Positions 53,647 through 63,043 are shown, counted from the stretch's first letter. The stretch: 64,000 nucleotides of DNA from Arthrobacter cheniae (GCF_003602275.1 NZ_QZVT01000004.1:104388-168387); one strand, 5' to 3'. Program-made: numbers and translations. Notes: generated by a model from the sequence alone, not told the origin.

Positions 53647-55364
53647 GCCGACACTGCCTGCGGCGTGCGGGCCGAACGGCGGAGGGCTTTCAACCGATGC
53701 ATAACGTCGTTGGCGCCACGGCCGAAGTAGTCGTGCAGTTCGGCGTACTCGCGATAGAGGGCGTCATAGGCGGCCGCGCTCTCGGGATCGGGAGTGTAAG
53801 CGGCCCTGTCGAGGCGGCCCATCGCGGCGGCGGCCGCGTGGATGTCCTCATAGGCACCGGCGGCGACCGCGGCATGGATGGCGGAACCCAGGGCTGGTCC
53901 CTGCGAGCTGCCGATCACCGAGATGGGCATGTTGAGGACGTCCGCGTAGACCTGCATCAGGAAGGGATTGCGGATGAGTCCGCCTGCGGCGACGAACTCG
54001 GTGACGGGAACGCCGGCGGCGTTGAAGGTCTCGACGATCTTCCGGGTTCCGAACGCCGTCGATTCCAGCAGCGCCCGGTACACCTCGTGCGGCTTGGTGG
54101 CCAGTGTCAGGCCCACGATGGTGCCGGACAGCTCGTGGTCCACGAGGACGGAACGGTTGCCGGAGTGCCAGTCGAGGGCCACGAGACCGTGGGCGCCGAC
54201 GGGCTCCACCTGCGCCTGTTCGGTCAGGTACTCGTGCACGCTCAGGCCCTGTGCCGTGGCGGCGTCCTTGATCTCGCCGGGCACCTGGTTGGCGACGAAC
54301 CAGGCGAAGATGTCGCCGACGCCGGACTGCCCGGCCTCGTAGCCGTAGAAGCCCTCGACGATCCCGCCGTCGACGACGCCGCACATGCCGGGCACCTCAC
54401 TCAGCCGGTCCGAGTTCATGACGTGGCAGGTCGAGGTGCCCATGATGGCCACCATCTGACCGGGATCGGTCGCCTGTGCTGCGGGGGCTGTCACGTGCGC
54501 ATCGACGTTCCCGACGGCGACGGCGATGCCCGCGGGCAGTCCCGTCCAGGCCGCTGCCTCCTCCGAGAGTGATCCCGCCTTCGACGCGAGTGCGCCGATG
54601 GTGTGCGCGACCTTCTCGCGGGCGAAACCGGCGAAGTCGGGGTTGAGGGCCGCGAGGAACTCGTCGGACGGGTACGCGCCATCCTGGTAGATGCCCTTGT
54701 ACCCGGCGGTGCAGGCGTTCCGCACGTACTCGCCCGTGAGCTGCCAGACGATCCAGTCGGCGGCCTCGACCCAGTGCTCCATCAGGTCGTACAGCTCGCG
54801 GTCCTCCTCGAGCAGCTGGAGTCCCTTCGCGAACTCCCATTCGCTGGAGATGAGCCCGCCGTAGCGGGGCAGCCAGGCCTCACCGCGCTCGGCGGCCAGT
54901 TCGTTGATGCGGGTGGCCTGGCCCTGCGCTGCGTGGTGCTTCCACAACTTGACGTAGGAGTGCGGGCGGCCCTCGTACCCGGGCACCTCGTTGAGCGGTG
55001 TGCCGTCGGCGAGGGTGGGCACCATGGTGCAGGCGGTGAAGTCGGTGGCGATGCCGATGACGTCCTGCGGGTCGATGCCCGCTTCCCTCACGGCCGCGGG
55101 AACGGCCACGCGGAGGACGTCGACGTAGTCCGATGGGACCTGCAGCGCCCACTCGGGTGGGAGCTGCTCCCCGGTGGCCGCCAGCGTGGCGTCCATGACG
55201 GCGTGGGGATAGTCGAGCGTGGAGGCACCGAGTTCGGCGCCGTCGGAGACGCGGACGACGACGGCGCGCCCCGACAGGGTGCCGTAGTCGACGCCGATGA
55301 CGTAGGTGGTTCCGGTGCCGGCGTATGCCCCGGTCATGGATGCGCCCGTGGTGGAGTCACTCAA
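53643..55364 (-). CDS. araB: L-ribulokinase
   Basis: 573 residues of the FGGY kinase family: VIGVDYGTLSGRAVVVRVSDG (phosphate loop), GIATDFTACTMVPTL, AVAVGNVDAHVTAPAA and AAGGLIRNPFLMQVYADVLNMPI. Phosphorylates L-ribulose. TTG 55364 is chosen since AGAGG lies 8 bases upstream; the later ATG 55337 has no ribosome-binding site, and earlier in-frame ATG codons lie inside the operator region. Confidence 0.94.
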   Translation of the reverse strand: MSDSTTGASMTGAYAGTGTTYVIGVDYGTLSGRAVVVRVSDGAELGASTLDYPHAVMDATLAATGEQLPPEWALQVPSDYVDVLRVAVPAAVREAGIDPQDVIGIATDFTACTMVPTLADGTPLNEVPGYEGRPHSYVKLWKHHAAQGQATRINELAAERGEAWLPRYGGLISSEWEFAKGLQLLEEDRELYDLMEHWVEAADWIVWQLTGEYVRNACTAGYKGIYQDGAYPSDEFLAALNPDFAGFAREKVAHTIGALASKAGSLSEEAAAWTGLPAGIAVAVGNVDAHVTAPAAQATDPGQMVAIMGTSTCHVMNSDRLSEVPGMCGVVDGGIVEGFYGYEAGQSGVGDIFAWFVANQVPGEIKDAATAQGLSVHEYLTEQAQVEPVGAHGLVALDWHSGNRSVLVDHELSGTIVGLTLATKPHEVYRALLESTAFGTRKIVETFNAAGVPVTEFVAAGGLIRNPFLMQVYADVLNMPISVIGSSQGPALGSAIHAAVAAGAYEDIHAAAAAMGRLDRAAYTPDPESAAAYDALYREYAELHDYFGRGANDVMHRLKALRRSARTPQAVSA

Positions 55365-55433
55365 GGGAAGGACCTCTTTGTTCTTCTCGACACCGCGTAG
55401 CAGTGCTCTGGTGGATCGAAGTGGTGGTGTACG

Positions 55434-55465
55434 GATCACGTGACCATCCATGTGACCGTTCACAT
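55434..55465. promoter_or_regulatory. LacI-family (AraR-like) operator pair ahead of araB
   Basis: ATGTGACCGTTCACAT (55450-55465) is a 14/16 palindrome of LacI-family type with a central CG. Beside it, GGATCACGTGACCATCC (55434-55450) is a second imperfect dyad centred on CACGTG. Both lie just downstream of the araB promoter, so repressor binding would block early transcription. Confidence 0.75.
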
Positions 55466-55475
55466 TGCAGCTACC

Positions 55476-55506
55476 AGTGTAAGCGTGCCTCCGTGGGCGA
55501 TGTCAA
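55476..55506 (-). promoter_or_regulatory. araB promoter
   Basis: On the minus strand TTGACA (55501-55506, exact -35 consensus) and TACACT (55476-55481, -10), 19-base spacer (18 if the -10 is TTACAC). The -35 overlaps the stop codon of the araR-like gene. The operator lies 11 bases past the -10. Confidence 0.75.
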
Positions 55507-56603
55507 TGATCCGCGGGTAACGAGGACGTATCGGCCGCTACCTCCGCTGTCGACGCGCGGACGACGAGTTCGGGGATCACATCGGGCGCGGCGCCGGCGA
55601 CGCCCGGCACCACCCCCGCTCCTCCGTCCCCGATGAGCCCGAGCAACCTCGCGACGCACCGTCTGCCCAGCTCCGGGAAGTCCTGCCGCACTGTCGTGAG
55701 CGGCGGCCAGTAGTGCGGAGCTTCCGGGACGTCGTCGAACCCGACCACGCTCATGTCCTCAGGCACCCTGCGCCCGTTCTCGCGGAAGGCGTGGAAGAGC
55801 CCGAGTGCCATCTGGTCGTTCGAGGAGAACACCGCGGTGACGCCCGGATCCCGTGCCATGCCAAGTCCCACCCTGTAACCCGACTCGGCTGTCCAGTCCC
55901 CGGTCAGAAGATTCTCCGGCGTGCATCCCCAGGCCTCCATCTCGCTGCGGTATCCCCGGATACGCGCCTCGGTCTCGAACCAGCCGTCCGGACCGGCCAC
56001 GTGCACGATGCGTCGGTGACCGAGCTCGAGCAGGTGCCGGGTGGCAAGAGCCGCTCCGCCTGCCTGGTCGACGGACAGGCGATGGTCGTCATGGGCCTTC
56101 GCCGAATGGACCGTCACGAAGGGCAGCGTGATCGACAGCCGTTCGATCTCGCCGAGAGTCTGGGTCTGGGGCGCCAGGATGATGAGCCCGTCGACGCCGT
56201 GGGCAAGCAGCCGGTCGAGGGCCGCACGGATCGAATCGCCGTCGACGTCGTCGAGGTGCGCGACGTCGACGCCGTACCCTGCCTCCCGCGCAGCGCTGTC
56301 GATGGCCTGCAGGCTGGCGGCGGGGCCGTATTCGAAACCCTTGCTCACGAGCACGCCGATGGTGGTGGACCGGCTGGTCACGAGCGCGCGGGCGGCCCGA
56401 TTCGGACGGAAGCTGAGCTCGTCCATCGCGGCGAGCACGCGGTCGCGCGTCTCGGCCCGGAGGCTCGGGTGCCCGTTGATGACGCGGGAGACCGTCTGGT
56501 GGGAGACGCCGGCGCGGCGGGCCACATCGCGGATGTTCGCGGCGCGGGCGGGGTCCGCTGGCCGCTGCCGGCTCTCCGCGGCGACGCTGCCCGCGGCGTT
56601 CAC
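55503..56603 (-). CDS. LacI-family transcriptional regulator (AraR-like)
   Basis: About 366 residues from GTG 56603; TTG starts at 56624 and 56642 are also possible. LacI helix-turn-helix (NIRDVARRAGVSHQTVSRVINGHPSLRAETRDRVLAAMDEL, then FRPNRAARALV, the hinge) and a periplasmic-binding-like effector domain (VGFDDVPEAPHYWPPLTTVRQDFPELG). Next to araB with a matching operator between them, it most likely represses araBDA and is released by arabinose. Effector is inferred from context. It overlaps or abuts the upstream nitrilase gene. Confidence 0.9.
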   Translation of the reverse strand: MNAAGSVAAESRQRPADPARAANIRDVARRAGVSHQTVSRVINGHPSLRAETRDRVLAAMDELSFRPNRAARALVTSRSTTIGVLVSKGFEYGPAASLQAIDSAAREAGYGVDVAHLDDVDGDSIRAALDRLLAHGVDGLIILAPQTQTLGEIERLSITLPFVTVHSAKAHDDHRLSVDQAGGAALATRHLLELGHRRIVHVAGPDGWFETEARIRGYRSEMEAWGCTPENLLTGDWTAESGYRVGLGMARDPGVTAVFSSNDQMALGLFHAFRENGRRVPEDMSVVGFDDVPEAPHYWPPLTTVRQDFPELGRRCVARLLGLIGDGGAGVVPGVAGAAPDVIPELVVRASTAEVAADTSSLPADH

Positions 56604-56607
56604 CGCG

Positions 56608-57414
56608 TCAGTGGGAGTCGACAATGGTGTCGTTCCGCGCAAAGCGCCGATTGCGGAGCACCGGGAGGAACTCGCGGACGTCGTCGACCCTGCGGCGGGT
56701 CACGTCCGTGGTGACGATCCCGCGCTCCTCGTCCTCGAGGTGCACCTGGGGAATACCCATGGGGTCGATGATGGCCGAGTGGCCGATCGTGTGGCCACTC
56801 GACGTTCCGGCCGCGGCCACCCAGACCGTGTTCTCGATGGCGCGTGCCTTGAGCAGGGTCTCCCAGTGGTCGACCTTGTGCTCGCCCTTGAACCATGCGG
56901 CGGGTACGCAGAGGAGGTCGGCACCGGCATCGACCAGCGCGCGCGCCTGCTCGGGAAAGCGGATGTCGTAGCACGTCATGAGCCCCACCCGGACCCCGCC
57001 GAGGTCGGCGACCTTGATGCCGCCGTCGCCCGGTTTGATACGCGTGGACTCGGAGTAGCTGAAGGCGTCATAGAGGTGGAGCTTGCGGTAGGTGTCGACG
57101 ATCCGGCCGGTGGCGTCCACGAGGACGAGCGTATTGAAGGGCCGTTCCTCGCCGCTCGACTCGTACCCGCCGGCAACGACGGCGATGGAGTGCTCGGCCG
57201 CGAGGAAGGACAGCTGCTGGACGAAGGAGGTCCAGTTGTCCTCCACGGCCCGCTGGAGCGAGCCCTCCACGTTGCCGATCGAGAACATGGATTCCTCGGG
57301 GAAGACGATCAGCTCGGAGCCCTCGGAACTCGCCTGCCCTGCGAGTTCCCGCATGACCGCGAGGTTTGCCGGGGCGTCCCCACCCGGTTTGAACTGACCA
57401 ACGCTGACTTTCAT
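56608..57414 (-). CDS. Carbon-nitrogen hydrolase (nitrilase superfamily)
   Basis: 268 residues with the Glu-Lys-Cys triad: Glu in LIVFPEESMFS, Lys in DTYRKLHLYDAFSYSES, Cys in VGLMTCYDIRFPEQAR. Belongs to the omega-amidase/Nit-like branch of small single-domain members. It acts on an amide or nitrile; substrate unknown. The following gene (araR-like) begins at its end, so they may be cotranscribed without a shared pathway. Confidence 0.88.
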   Translation of the reverse strand: MKVSVGQFKPGGDAPANLAVMRELAGQASSEGSELIVFPEESMFSIGNVEGSLQRAVEDNWTSFVQQLSFLAAEHSIAVVAGGYESSGEERPFNTLVLVDATGRIVDTYRKLHLYDAFSYSESTRIKPGDGGIKVADLGGVRVGLMTCYDIRFPEQARALVDAGADLLCVPAAWFKGEHKVDHWETLLKARAIENTVWVAAAGTSSGHTIGHSAIIDPMGIPQVHLEDEERGIVTTDVTRRRVDDVREFLPVLRNRRFARNDTIVDSH

Positions 57415-57493
57415 GCTGCCATCCTCACCTGTCCGCCGTGCCGTCCGTCAAGCGTACAGACTCCCGCCCGGCGCGCCGGAGTACCCTCGTTCC

Positions 57494-58000
57494 ATGAAGA
57501 ACCCGATGAGGAGCAAGCGCGTCACGCCCGGCCCCGGCCAGGAGTCCGTCTGGGACTACCCCCGGCCGCCACGCGTGGAGCGGACGTCGGCGATCATCGA
57601 GGTCCGCTTCGGCGGGCAGCTGATCGCCCGGACCGACAGGGCGGTCCGGGTCCTCGAGACGAGCCACCCACCGGTCTACTACCTGCCGATCGGGGACTTC
57701 GCGCCCGGCGTCCTGGTTCCGGTCGAGGGCACCACGCACTGCGAGTTCAAAGGAGCAGCCGGCTACTTCGACGTCGTCACCGGCGGTGCGAGCAGCCCCC
57801 GCGGAGCCTGGACCTACCCCACTCCCGTCCGCGGCTACGAGGATCTGTCCACCCGCGCCGCGATCTACCCCTCCCAGATGGACGCATGCACCGTGGACGG
57901 CGAGACGGTCCAGGCGCAGGAGGGTGACTTCTACGGTGGCTGGATCACGGCCTCGATCGTCGGACCGTTCAAGGGAGGCGCAGGTACGTGGGGTTGGTGA
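57494..58000 (+). CDS. DUF427-family protein
   Basis: 168 residues. The two-strand DUF427 motifs are ARTDRAVRVLETSHPPVYYLPIGDF and HCEFKGAAGYFDV, and the ending has AWTYPTPVRGYEDLSTRAAIYPSQMDACTVDGE followed by FYGGWIT. Cytoplasmic, widespread in actinobacteria, function unknown. The start ATG 57494 is divergent from the nitrilase gene with 79 bases between. Confidence 0.85.
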   Translation: MKNPMRSKRVTPGPGQESVWDYPRPPRVERTSAIIEVRFGGQLIARTDRAVRVLETSHPPVYYLPIGDFAPGVLVPVEGTTHCEFKGAAGYFDVVTGGASSPRGAWTYPTPVRGYEDLSTRAAIYPSQMDACTVDGETVQAQEGDFYGGWITASIVGPFKGGAGTWGW

Positions 58001-58114
58001 CACCGTCCGCACCGCCGGCGTACCCAGCGGGCGTACAGGGAATGTCGAGCGAACTGCCACGGGCGATTGCTACAGTTGCAGGCTGATCATTCTCCAACTT
58101 TGAGGACAGCACCT

Positions 58115-58900
58115 ATGGCCTTCCCAGCCACAGCACGGAAAAGGCGGCTACTCGCTGCCGCGTTCATCGGATCGGCCGCCCTCTTGAGCGCCTGCGGCAG
58201 CGGGGAAGACCCTGCGGACGGCGCCGCGGAATCCAGCGCCGCCAGCGAGCCTGCCGCCGGGGCGTCGGAGTCCGCAGCAGCCCTCCCTGAGCCGGACCTC
58301 GCGGACATCCCCGAGGTCGTCGCGGTCGTCAACGGCACGGAGATCGGCCGCGACATCTTCACCACCACCTACGAGGGCCAGTTCCAGCAGGCCGCGTCCT
58401 CCGCACAGGCGAGCGGGCAGGAACTCGATCAGGCTCAGCTGAGGACCACCGTCGCGGACAACCTCGTCAGCACCGAACTGCTGCGGCAGGAGGCGGAGAA
58501 GCGGGGTATCGAGGCCAGTCCCGAGGCCCTCACCGCCGCGACCGACAAGCTGTTGGAGAGCAGCCAGCTCGGCTCGGAGGAAGAGCTGCGTGCTGCGTTC
58601 GCTGAGCAGGGCCTCGACGACGCCGCCTTCGACCAGCAGCTCTCGGACCAGGTGAAACTGGATGCGCTGATCGCGGAGGAAGCCGGAGATACCGCGCCTA
58701 CCGACCAGGAGATCCAGGACACCTACGACGCCGCCGTCGCCCAGCAGGAATCATCCGGCGAAACCGCAACGCCCATCCCGCCGCTCGAGGACGTGCGTGC
58801 GCAGATCGAGGAACAGCTGTCCGGCGAGAAACTGTCGGCTGCCGCGCAAACCCTGATCGCGGAGCTGCGCGAGGGCGCAGACATCACCGTCAACCTCTAG
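58115..58900 (+). CDS. SurA_N-domain lipoprotein
   Basis: 261 residues: lipoprotein signal ending LLSAC (Cys 27), an acidic Ala/Ser linker, then a SurA_N-type helical domain (VVAVVNGTEIGRDIFTTTYEGQFQQAASS, VADNLVSTELLRQEAEKRGIEAS, ALTAATDKLLE). No parvulin prolyl-isomerase domain follows, so it is probably a chaperone-like extracytoplasmic folding factor. GAGGACAG lies 9 bases before the ATG. Confidence 0.85.
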   Translation: MAFPATARKRRLLAAAFIGSAALLSACGSGEDPADGAAESSAASEPAAGASESAAALPEPDLADIPEVVAVVNGTEIGRDIFTTTYEGQFQQAASSAQASGQELDQAQLRTTVADNLVSTELLRQEAEKRGIEASPEALTAATDKLLESSQLGSEEELRAAFAEQGLDDAAFDQQLSDQVKLDALIAEEAGDTAPTDQEIQDTYDAAVAQQESSGETATPIPPLEDVRAQIEEQLSGEKLSAAAQTLIAELREGADITVNL

Positions 58901-58902
58901 TA

Positions 58903-58969
58903 CCTGTGCCTGCCGACCCGATGGCAGGCACAGGAACGGCCCCCTCGCCAGGCGTGGGGGCCGTTCCTG
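58903..58969. terminator. Two overlapping terminator hairpins
   Basis: Stem A is 12 bp (58903-58914 with 58923-58934). Stem B is 14 bp (58931-58944 with 58956-58969). They share CAGG (58931-58934), so they compete for pairing. They sit between the convergent SurA_N gene and purA. Confidence 0.8.
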
Positions 58970-58981
58970 TATCCGGAGGTA

Positions 58982-60271
58982 TCAGCTCCCGATGAGGTCG
59001 TTGACCACGATGGTCTGCTCGCGGTCCGGGCCGACGCCGATCGCGGAGAACCGCGTACCGGACAGCTTCTCCAGCGCGCGCACGTAGGTCTGTGCGTTGT
59101 CGGGCAGGTCCTCGATGGTCCGGGCTCCCGTGATGTCCTCGGTCCATCCGTCGAAGTACTCGAAAATCGGCTTCGCGTGGTGGAACTCGGTCTGCGTCAT
59201 GGGCATCTCGTCGTGGCGTACGCCGTCGACGTCGTACGCCACGCACACCGGGATGGTCTCGATGCCCGTGAGGACGTCGAGCTTCGTCACGAAGTAGTCC
59301 GTGAAGCCGTTCACGCGCGAGGCATGGCGCGCAAGCACGGCGTCGTACCAGCCGCAGCGGCGCGGGCGGCCCGTGTTCACGCCGAACTCGCCGCCCTTGG
59401 TCTGCAGGTACATCCCCATGTCGTCGAAGAGCTCGGTGGGGAAGGGACCCGCACCGACCCGCGTCGTGTAGGCCTTGATGATGCCCACCGCACGGCTGAT
59501 GCGCGTGGGGCCGATACCGGACCCGACGGACGCACCGCCTGCGGTCGGATTCGACGACGTCACGAACGGGTAGGTGCCGTGGTCGACGTCGAGGAACGTG
59601 GCCTGGCCGCCTTCCATGAGGACGACCTTGCCGGCGTCGAGCGCCTCGTTGAGCACGAAGGTGGAGTCGATGACGAGGGGCTTGAGCCGCTCGGCGAAGG
59701 ACAGGAAGTACTCCACGACCTCCTCGACCTCGACGTTGCGCCGGTTGTACACCTTCACGAGCAGTTCGTTCTTCTGCTTGAGCGAACCCTCGACCTTCTG
59801 GCGCAGGATCGACTCGTCGAAGACGTCCTGGACGCGCAGTCCGAGGCGGGCCACCTTGTCCATGTAGGCGGGGCCGATTCCGCGGCCCGTGGTGCCGATG
59901 GCACGCTTCCCGAGGAAGCGTTCGGTGACCTTGTCCAGCACCTGGTGGTACGGCGCCACGAGGTGCGCGTTCGCGGACACGCGCAGCTTCGAGGTATCGG
60001 CGCCGCGGGCCTCGAGCCCGTCGATCTCCTCGAAGAGGGCTTCGAGGTTGATGACGCAGCCGTTGCCGATGATCGGAATGGCGTTGGGGCTGAGGATGCC
60101 GGCAGGAAGGAGCTTCAGCTCGTACTTCTCGCCGTTGACGACGACGGTGTGCCCGGCGTTGTTGCCGCCGTTCGGCTTCACGACGTAGTCGACCCGGCCG
60201 CCAAGCAGGTCAGTGGCCTTGCCCTTACCCTCGTCGCCCCACTGGGCTCCGACAATGACGATTGCTGGCAT
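58982..60271 (-). CDS. purA: Adenylosuccinate synthetase
   Basis: 429 residues. Converts IMP plus aspartate and GTP to adenylosuccinate. Motifs: [19 protein letters not shown] (GTP-binding start with the catalytic Asp), [11 protein letters not shown] (catalytic His), [26 protein letters not shown] and [20 protein letters not shown] 60271 is chosen because [10 protein letters not shown] begins at the next codon. Confidence 0.98.
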   Translation of the reverse strand: MPAIVIVGAQWGDEGKGKATDLLGGRVDYVVKPNGGNNAGHTVVVNGEKYELKLLPAGILSPNAIPIIGNGCVINLEALFEEIDGLEARGADTSKLRVSANAHLVAPYHQVLDKVTERFLGKRAIGTTGRGIGPAYMDKVARLGLRVQDVFDESILRQKVEGSLKQKNELLVKVYNRRNVEVEEVVEYFLSFAERLKPLVIDSTFVLNEALDAGKVVLMEGGQATFLDVDHGTYPFVTSSNPTAGGASVGSGIGPTRISRAVGIIKAYTTRVGAGPFPTELFDDMGMYLQTKGGEFGVNTGRPRRCGWYDAVLARHASRVNGFTDYFVTKLDVLTGIETIPVCVAYDVDGVRHDEMPMTQTEFHHAKPIFEYFDGWTEDITGARTIEDLPDNAQTYVRALEKLSGTRFSAIGVGPDREQTIVVNDLIGS

Positions 60272-60337
60272 GGGATCCTCCCCCATCGGTACGGGTTCCT
60301 CCCGCGCAACCGCGGAAAGTACGCCGTGCATCAGAAC

Positions 60338-60375
60338 GCCCCAACCGGCCGCACACCGTGCGGCCACTGGGGCTC
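60338..60375 (-). other. Stable leader hairpin upstream of purA
   Basis: GGCCGCAC/GTGCGGCC (60347-60354 with 60358-60365) nested within a GCCCC/GGGGC outer pairing, 67 bases upstream of the purA start. A possible promoter (on the minus strand TTCGAC and TAAACT) lies beyond it. Neither known purine riboswitch motif is seen. Confidence 0.5.
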
Positions 60376-60502
60376 TTACCGTCCGAGTTTAGCCGAGGCA
60401 CTCAGGGGGCGTCGAAAAAGCCCGGGCAGCACGATTGCGGTTCCGTTGCGATGGCCCGACCGGGCTGCCGGGCAGCACTGAACCTCCGTGCACAATGGGG
60501 AC

Positions 60503-61108
60503 ATGGACGTCTTCGAAGGACACATCGCCGGAATGGGCACCGCCTCGGGCACCCGTCTCGTGATCGGCCGCTGGGACACTTCCCCCTTCGGAGCGTTCAC
60601 CGACGTGATGATGGAGGACGCCGCGGGCAGGCGCACCCTGCTGGCGCCCCGGCAGGAGATCGCGGACTACGTCGGCGCCACCTACACGTTCGACGACGTC
60701 TTGCTGTCGCCCATCACCTCGACGCTGACGCCGCACCGGCTCGTCGTCGACGCCGGGGACCTGCAGGTCCTCGCGGAGGTCGGCGCGGTCACCCTGCTCG
60801 GGCGGTTGCTCGGCCTCGTCCCGTCGCGCCTGGCCACGCATCCGCGCTGGCTCGCGCTCATCAACCCGGTGGCGTCTCTGCTGGTGAAGGGCGTGGCGAC
60901 GGCGGGCTCTGCAGGCCACGGCCGCACCGAGTACTACGGAGTGACATCGGCCCGGGCTGTGTCCGGGGCGACGGCGACCTGGCAGGGACGCGACCTCGGC
61001 GCGCTCGCGCCTGTCAGCCCGCCCGTGCGGTTCGGCTTCAGCTCCGCCCCGCCGCGCCCGCAGCTGGTGTCGGTGACGACGACGATCCGCCGCCCCGAGG
61101 CCGCCTGA
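60503..61108 (+). CDS. Hypothetical protein, 201 aa
   Basis: I do not recognise a family. It has no signal or clear membrane helix, though residues about 95-120 are hydrophobic (LLGRLLGLVPSRL). It begins MDVFEGHIAGMGTASGTRLVIGRWDTSPFGAF and contains YTFDDVLLSPI; AGSAGHGRTEYYGVTSAR lies near residue 145. The C-terminus is Pro-rich. The composition matches the genome. An upstream in-frame GTG at 60488 is an alternative start. Divergent from purA. Confidence 0.65.
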   Translation: MDVFEGHIAGMGTASGTRLVIGRWDTSPFGAFTDVMMEDAAGRRTLLAPRQEIADYVGATYTFDDVLLSPITSTLTPHRLVVDAGDLQVLAEVGAVTLLGRLLGLVPSRLATHPRWLALINPVASLLVKGVATAGSAGHGRTEYYGVTSARAVSGATATWQGRDLGALAPVSPPVRFGFSSAPPRPQLVSVTTTIRRPEAA

Positions 61109-61288
61109 CCGCCCTGGCCGGGCTCCGGGTGCCGGCCGTCCGCTCGCCCGGACCGCACGAATCGCCATCCCCGCGCAGCTGAGCGGGCTGGGCGGTCGCG
61201 CGGGCGCTTGAGCGGTTGCGGGCGTCGACAGGTGCGGCGCCGGCAGTTGCAGCGCCGGCAGTTGCAGCGATTGGGGTCGAGGCGGTGC

Positions 61289-62152
61289 CTACAGGCCCAT
61301 CCGGTCGCGAGCTACGAGGTAGTGCGGCCAGTACCGCAGCCGGGCTGGAGTGAGGGGTACGACGACGCGCGCGGCGCGACGAGCGACGGCGAACACCACC
61401 CGTTCCCGCCGTCGCCAGGGCAGACCGTACGCAGCGCGGAGTGCGGCCGGAAGGACGCCCGCGGCCAGGATGGAAGGGACAGGTCGCAGCGGCCATGCGA
61501 AGATCGGCGGTTCCGGCGCGAGGATCTGCCGGGCGATCCGCTGCGCAGTCGGCCCGACGGCGAGTGTCTCGCCGATCTGTTCGGCGACATAGCGGCCAAG
61601 TGCCTCGTAATCGCGGGGCAGACGTGGGTCCGGGACGCCGAAGACGTGGCCCAGCTGCCGCATGTCGCGGTAGTAGGCCGAGCGCTCCGCAGGTTCGAGG
61701 GGGCGCAGGAAGGCGTGCGTCACTTCGATCGCCGTCCACACCAGCGTCGAGAACACCCAGAGCGCGAGCTCCGGATCGTAGGCGCTGTAGGCGGTCCCTG
61801 CGGGAATGGAACCTTCTTGCTCGGGCAGGGAACCGTGCACGGGACGGTGCTTCCGCGCCACATGGCCGGCCGCAGCACGTACCTGGTCCCGGTCGCCGAA
61901 GGTGACGGTGAGCACGGCGTCGAGCGTTCCGCGTAGCCGCTGGAGAGGGTCGGTGGAGAAATCGCTGTGCGCACGCACGCCCTCCGCGACGAGCGGATGC
62001 GCGATCTGCAGCAGGAGTGCGGCGGGCCCGCCGGCGACGATCAACCGTTCGCGTGCAATCTGCCAGGCCGTGGATTCCGGGCCGAAGAGACCCGCGTCGC
62101 CGGCGGTACCGGGCGCGGGAGCGGCCGGGAAGAACCGAGCGAGGCTCCTCAT
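61289..62152 (-). CDS. MpaB/DUF2236-family oxygenase-like protein, second copy
   Basis: 287 residues. The conserved motif LLLQIAHPLVAEGVRAHSDFSTDPLQRLRGT keeps the HP and HS residues seen in the paralogue at 10564-11493, and the length is similar, but overall similarity is low. It starts inside the stop of the XRE gene (ATGA). Transcribed with that regulator and the DUF2975 protein. Confidence 0.8.
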   Translation of the reverse strand: MRSLARFFPAAPAPGTAGDAGLFGPESTAWQIARERLIVAGGPAALLLQIAHPLVAEGVRAHSDFSTDPLQRLRGTLDAVLTVTFGDRDQVRAAAGHVARKHRPVHGSLPEQEGSIPAGTAYSAYDPELALWVFSTLVWTAIEVTHAFLRPLEPAERSAYYRDMRQLGHVFGVPDPRLPRDYEALGRYVAEQIGETLAVGPTAQRIARQILAPEPPIFAWPLRPVPSILAAGVLPAALRAAYGLPWRRRERVVFAVARRAARVVVPLTPARLRYWPHYLVARDRMGL

Positions 62153-62517
62153 ACGGAACCTCCGGCACGGGATGCGGAAGAATCACCACTCTGCGACTCC
62201 GCGCTGCCCCCGTGAGCACGGGCGGAGTCGGGATGCGGCGTCGGAGTGGCCTCGCCCCCGTAAGTCTGCACGGCGTCGCCCTGATCTGCCCGCTCGCCGA
62301 CAGGGGATCCGTCGTCGTCGACCCACTCCAGAAGGTCCCCGGGCTGGCAGTCGAGCACCCTGCACATGGCCTCGAGGGTACTGAAGCGGACCGCTTTGGC
62401 GCGACCGTTCTTGAGCACTGCGACGTTCGCGGGCGTCAGTCCGATCCGCTCCGCGAACTCCCCCACGCTCATCTTCCGCCGCGCGAGCTCGACATCGATC
62501 CTGACGATGATCGGCAT
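62149..62517 (-). CDS. XRE/YozG-type helix-turn-helix regulator
   Basis: 122 residues. The N-terminal 65 residues are a Cro/C1-type HTH of the YozG group (MPIIVRIDVELARRKMSVGEFAERIGLTPANVAVLKNGRAKAVRFSTLEAMCRVLDCQPGDLLEW); the remaining Gly/Ser/Pro-rich tail is unstructured. These short regulators are commonly paired with DUF2975 membrane proteins, which is the case here. The start overlaps the DUF2975 stop. Confidence 0.88.
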   Translation of the reverse strand: MPIIVRIDVELARRKMSVGEFAERIGLTPANVAVLKNGRAKAVRFSTLEAMCRVLDCQPGDLLEWVDDDGSPVGERADQGDAVQTYGGEATPTPHPDSARAHGGSAESQSGDSSASRAGGSV

Positions 62518-63014
62518 CAGATGACCTCGTCGAGTTCGGTGCGCAGGTCACGGGCCTCGGTGTCCGTCCTCACGGCCTGGACGAGCAGTGCGCGCAGCAC
62601 GAGCACGACCAGCGCCACGGCCGCGATCATGACCGCGACTCCCCCGATGAGCAGCACCACCCCTGGCGCCACCGCTTCCCCAGGGGCCAGTGCCACACCA
62701 AGACCGAAGGTGGACAGGCTCGCGGCAGCGAAGGCCCCGATGACGATGTCCACCAGGCGGAAGGCATCCGACGAGAAGACCGTGCCCCGCCGAACCATGG
62801 TCAGGAGCCCCCAGACGCAGACGGCGGCCACCTGCAGGGCGAGGATCCCGAGTACCGTCAGCACGACGAGCGGAGTCCTGATCAGGGCGACGTCGGGATC
62901 GGCGGTGTCGAGGTCGAGCCGAAGCAGCGACAACATCACTACCTGGATGAAGACAGAGCCTGCGAACATCAGGCACAGAACGATGCGCAGTGCGAGGACG
63001 GTGAGGTGGCGCAT
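62517..63014 (-). CDS. DUF2975-family membrane protein
   Basis: 165 residues, four transmembrane helices (about 5-30, 48-72, 88-108, 115-143). The DUF2975 arrangement includes LLTMVRRGTVFSSDAFRLVDIVIGAFAAASL between helices 2 and 3. AGAAGGAGCTGTC precedes the ATG. First gene of an operon with the XRE regulator and the DUF2236 protein. Its role is unknown. Confidence 0.85.
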   Translation of the reverse strand: MRHLTVLALRIVLCLMFAGSVFIQVVMLSLLRLDLDTADPDVALIRTPLVVLTVLGILALQVAAVCVWGLLTMVRRGTVFSSDAFRLVDIVIGAFAAASLSTFGLGVALAPGEAVAPGVVLLIGGVAVMIAAVALVVLVLRALLVQAVRTDTEARDLRTELDEVI

Positions 63015-63043
63015 GACAGCTCCTTCTACTGATTGTCAGTACG

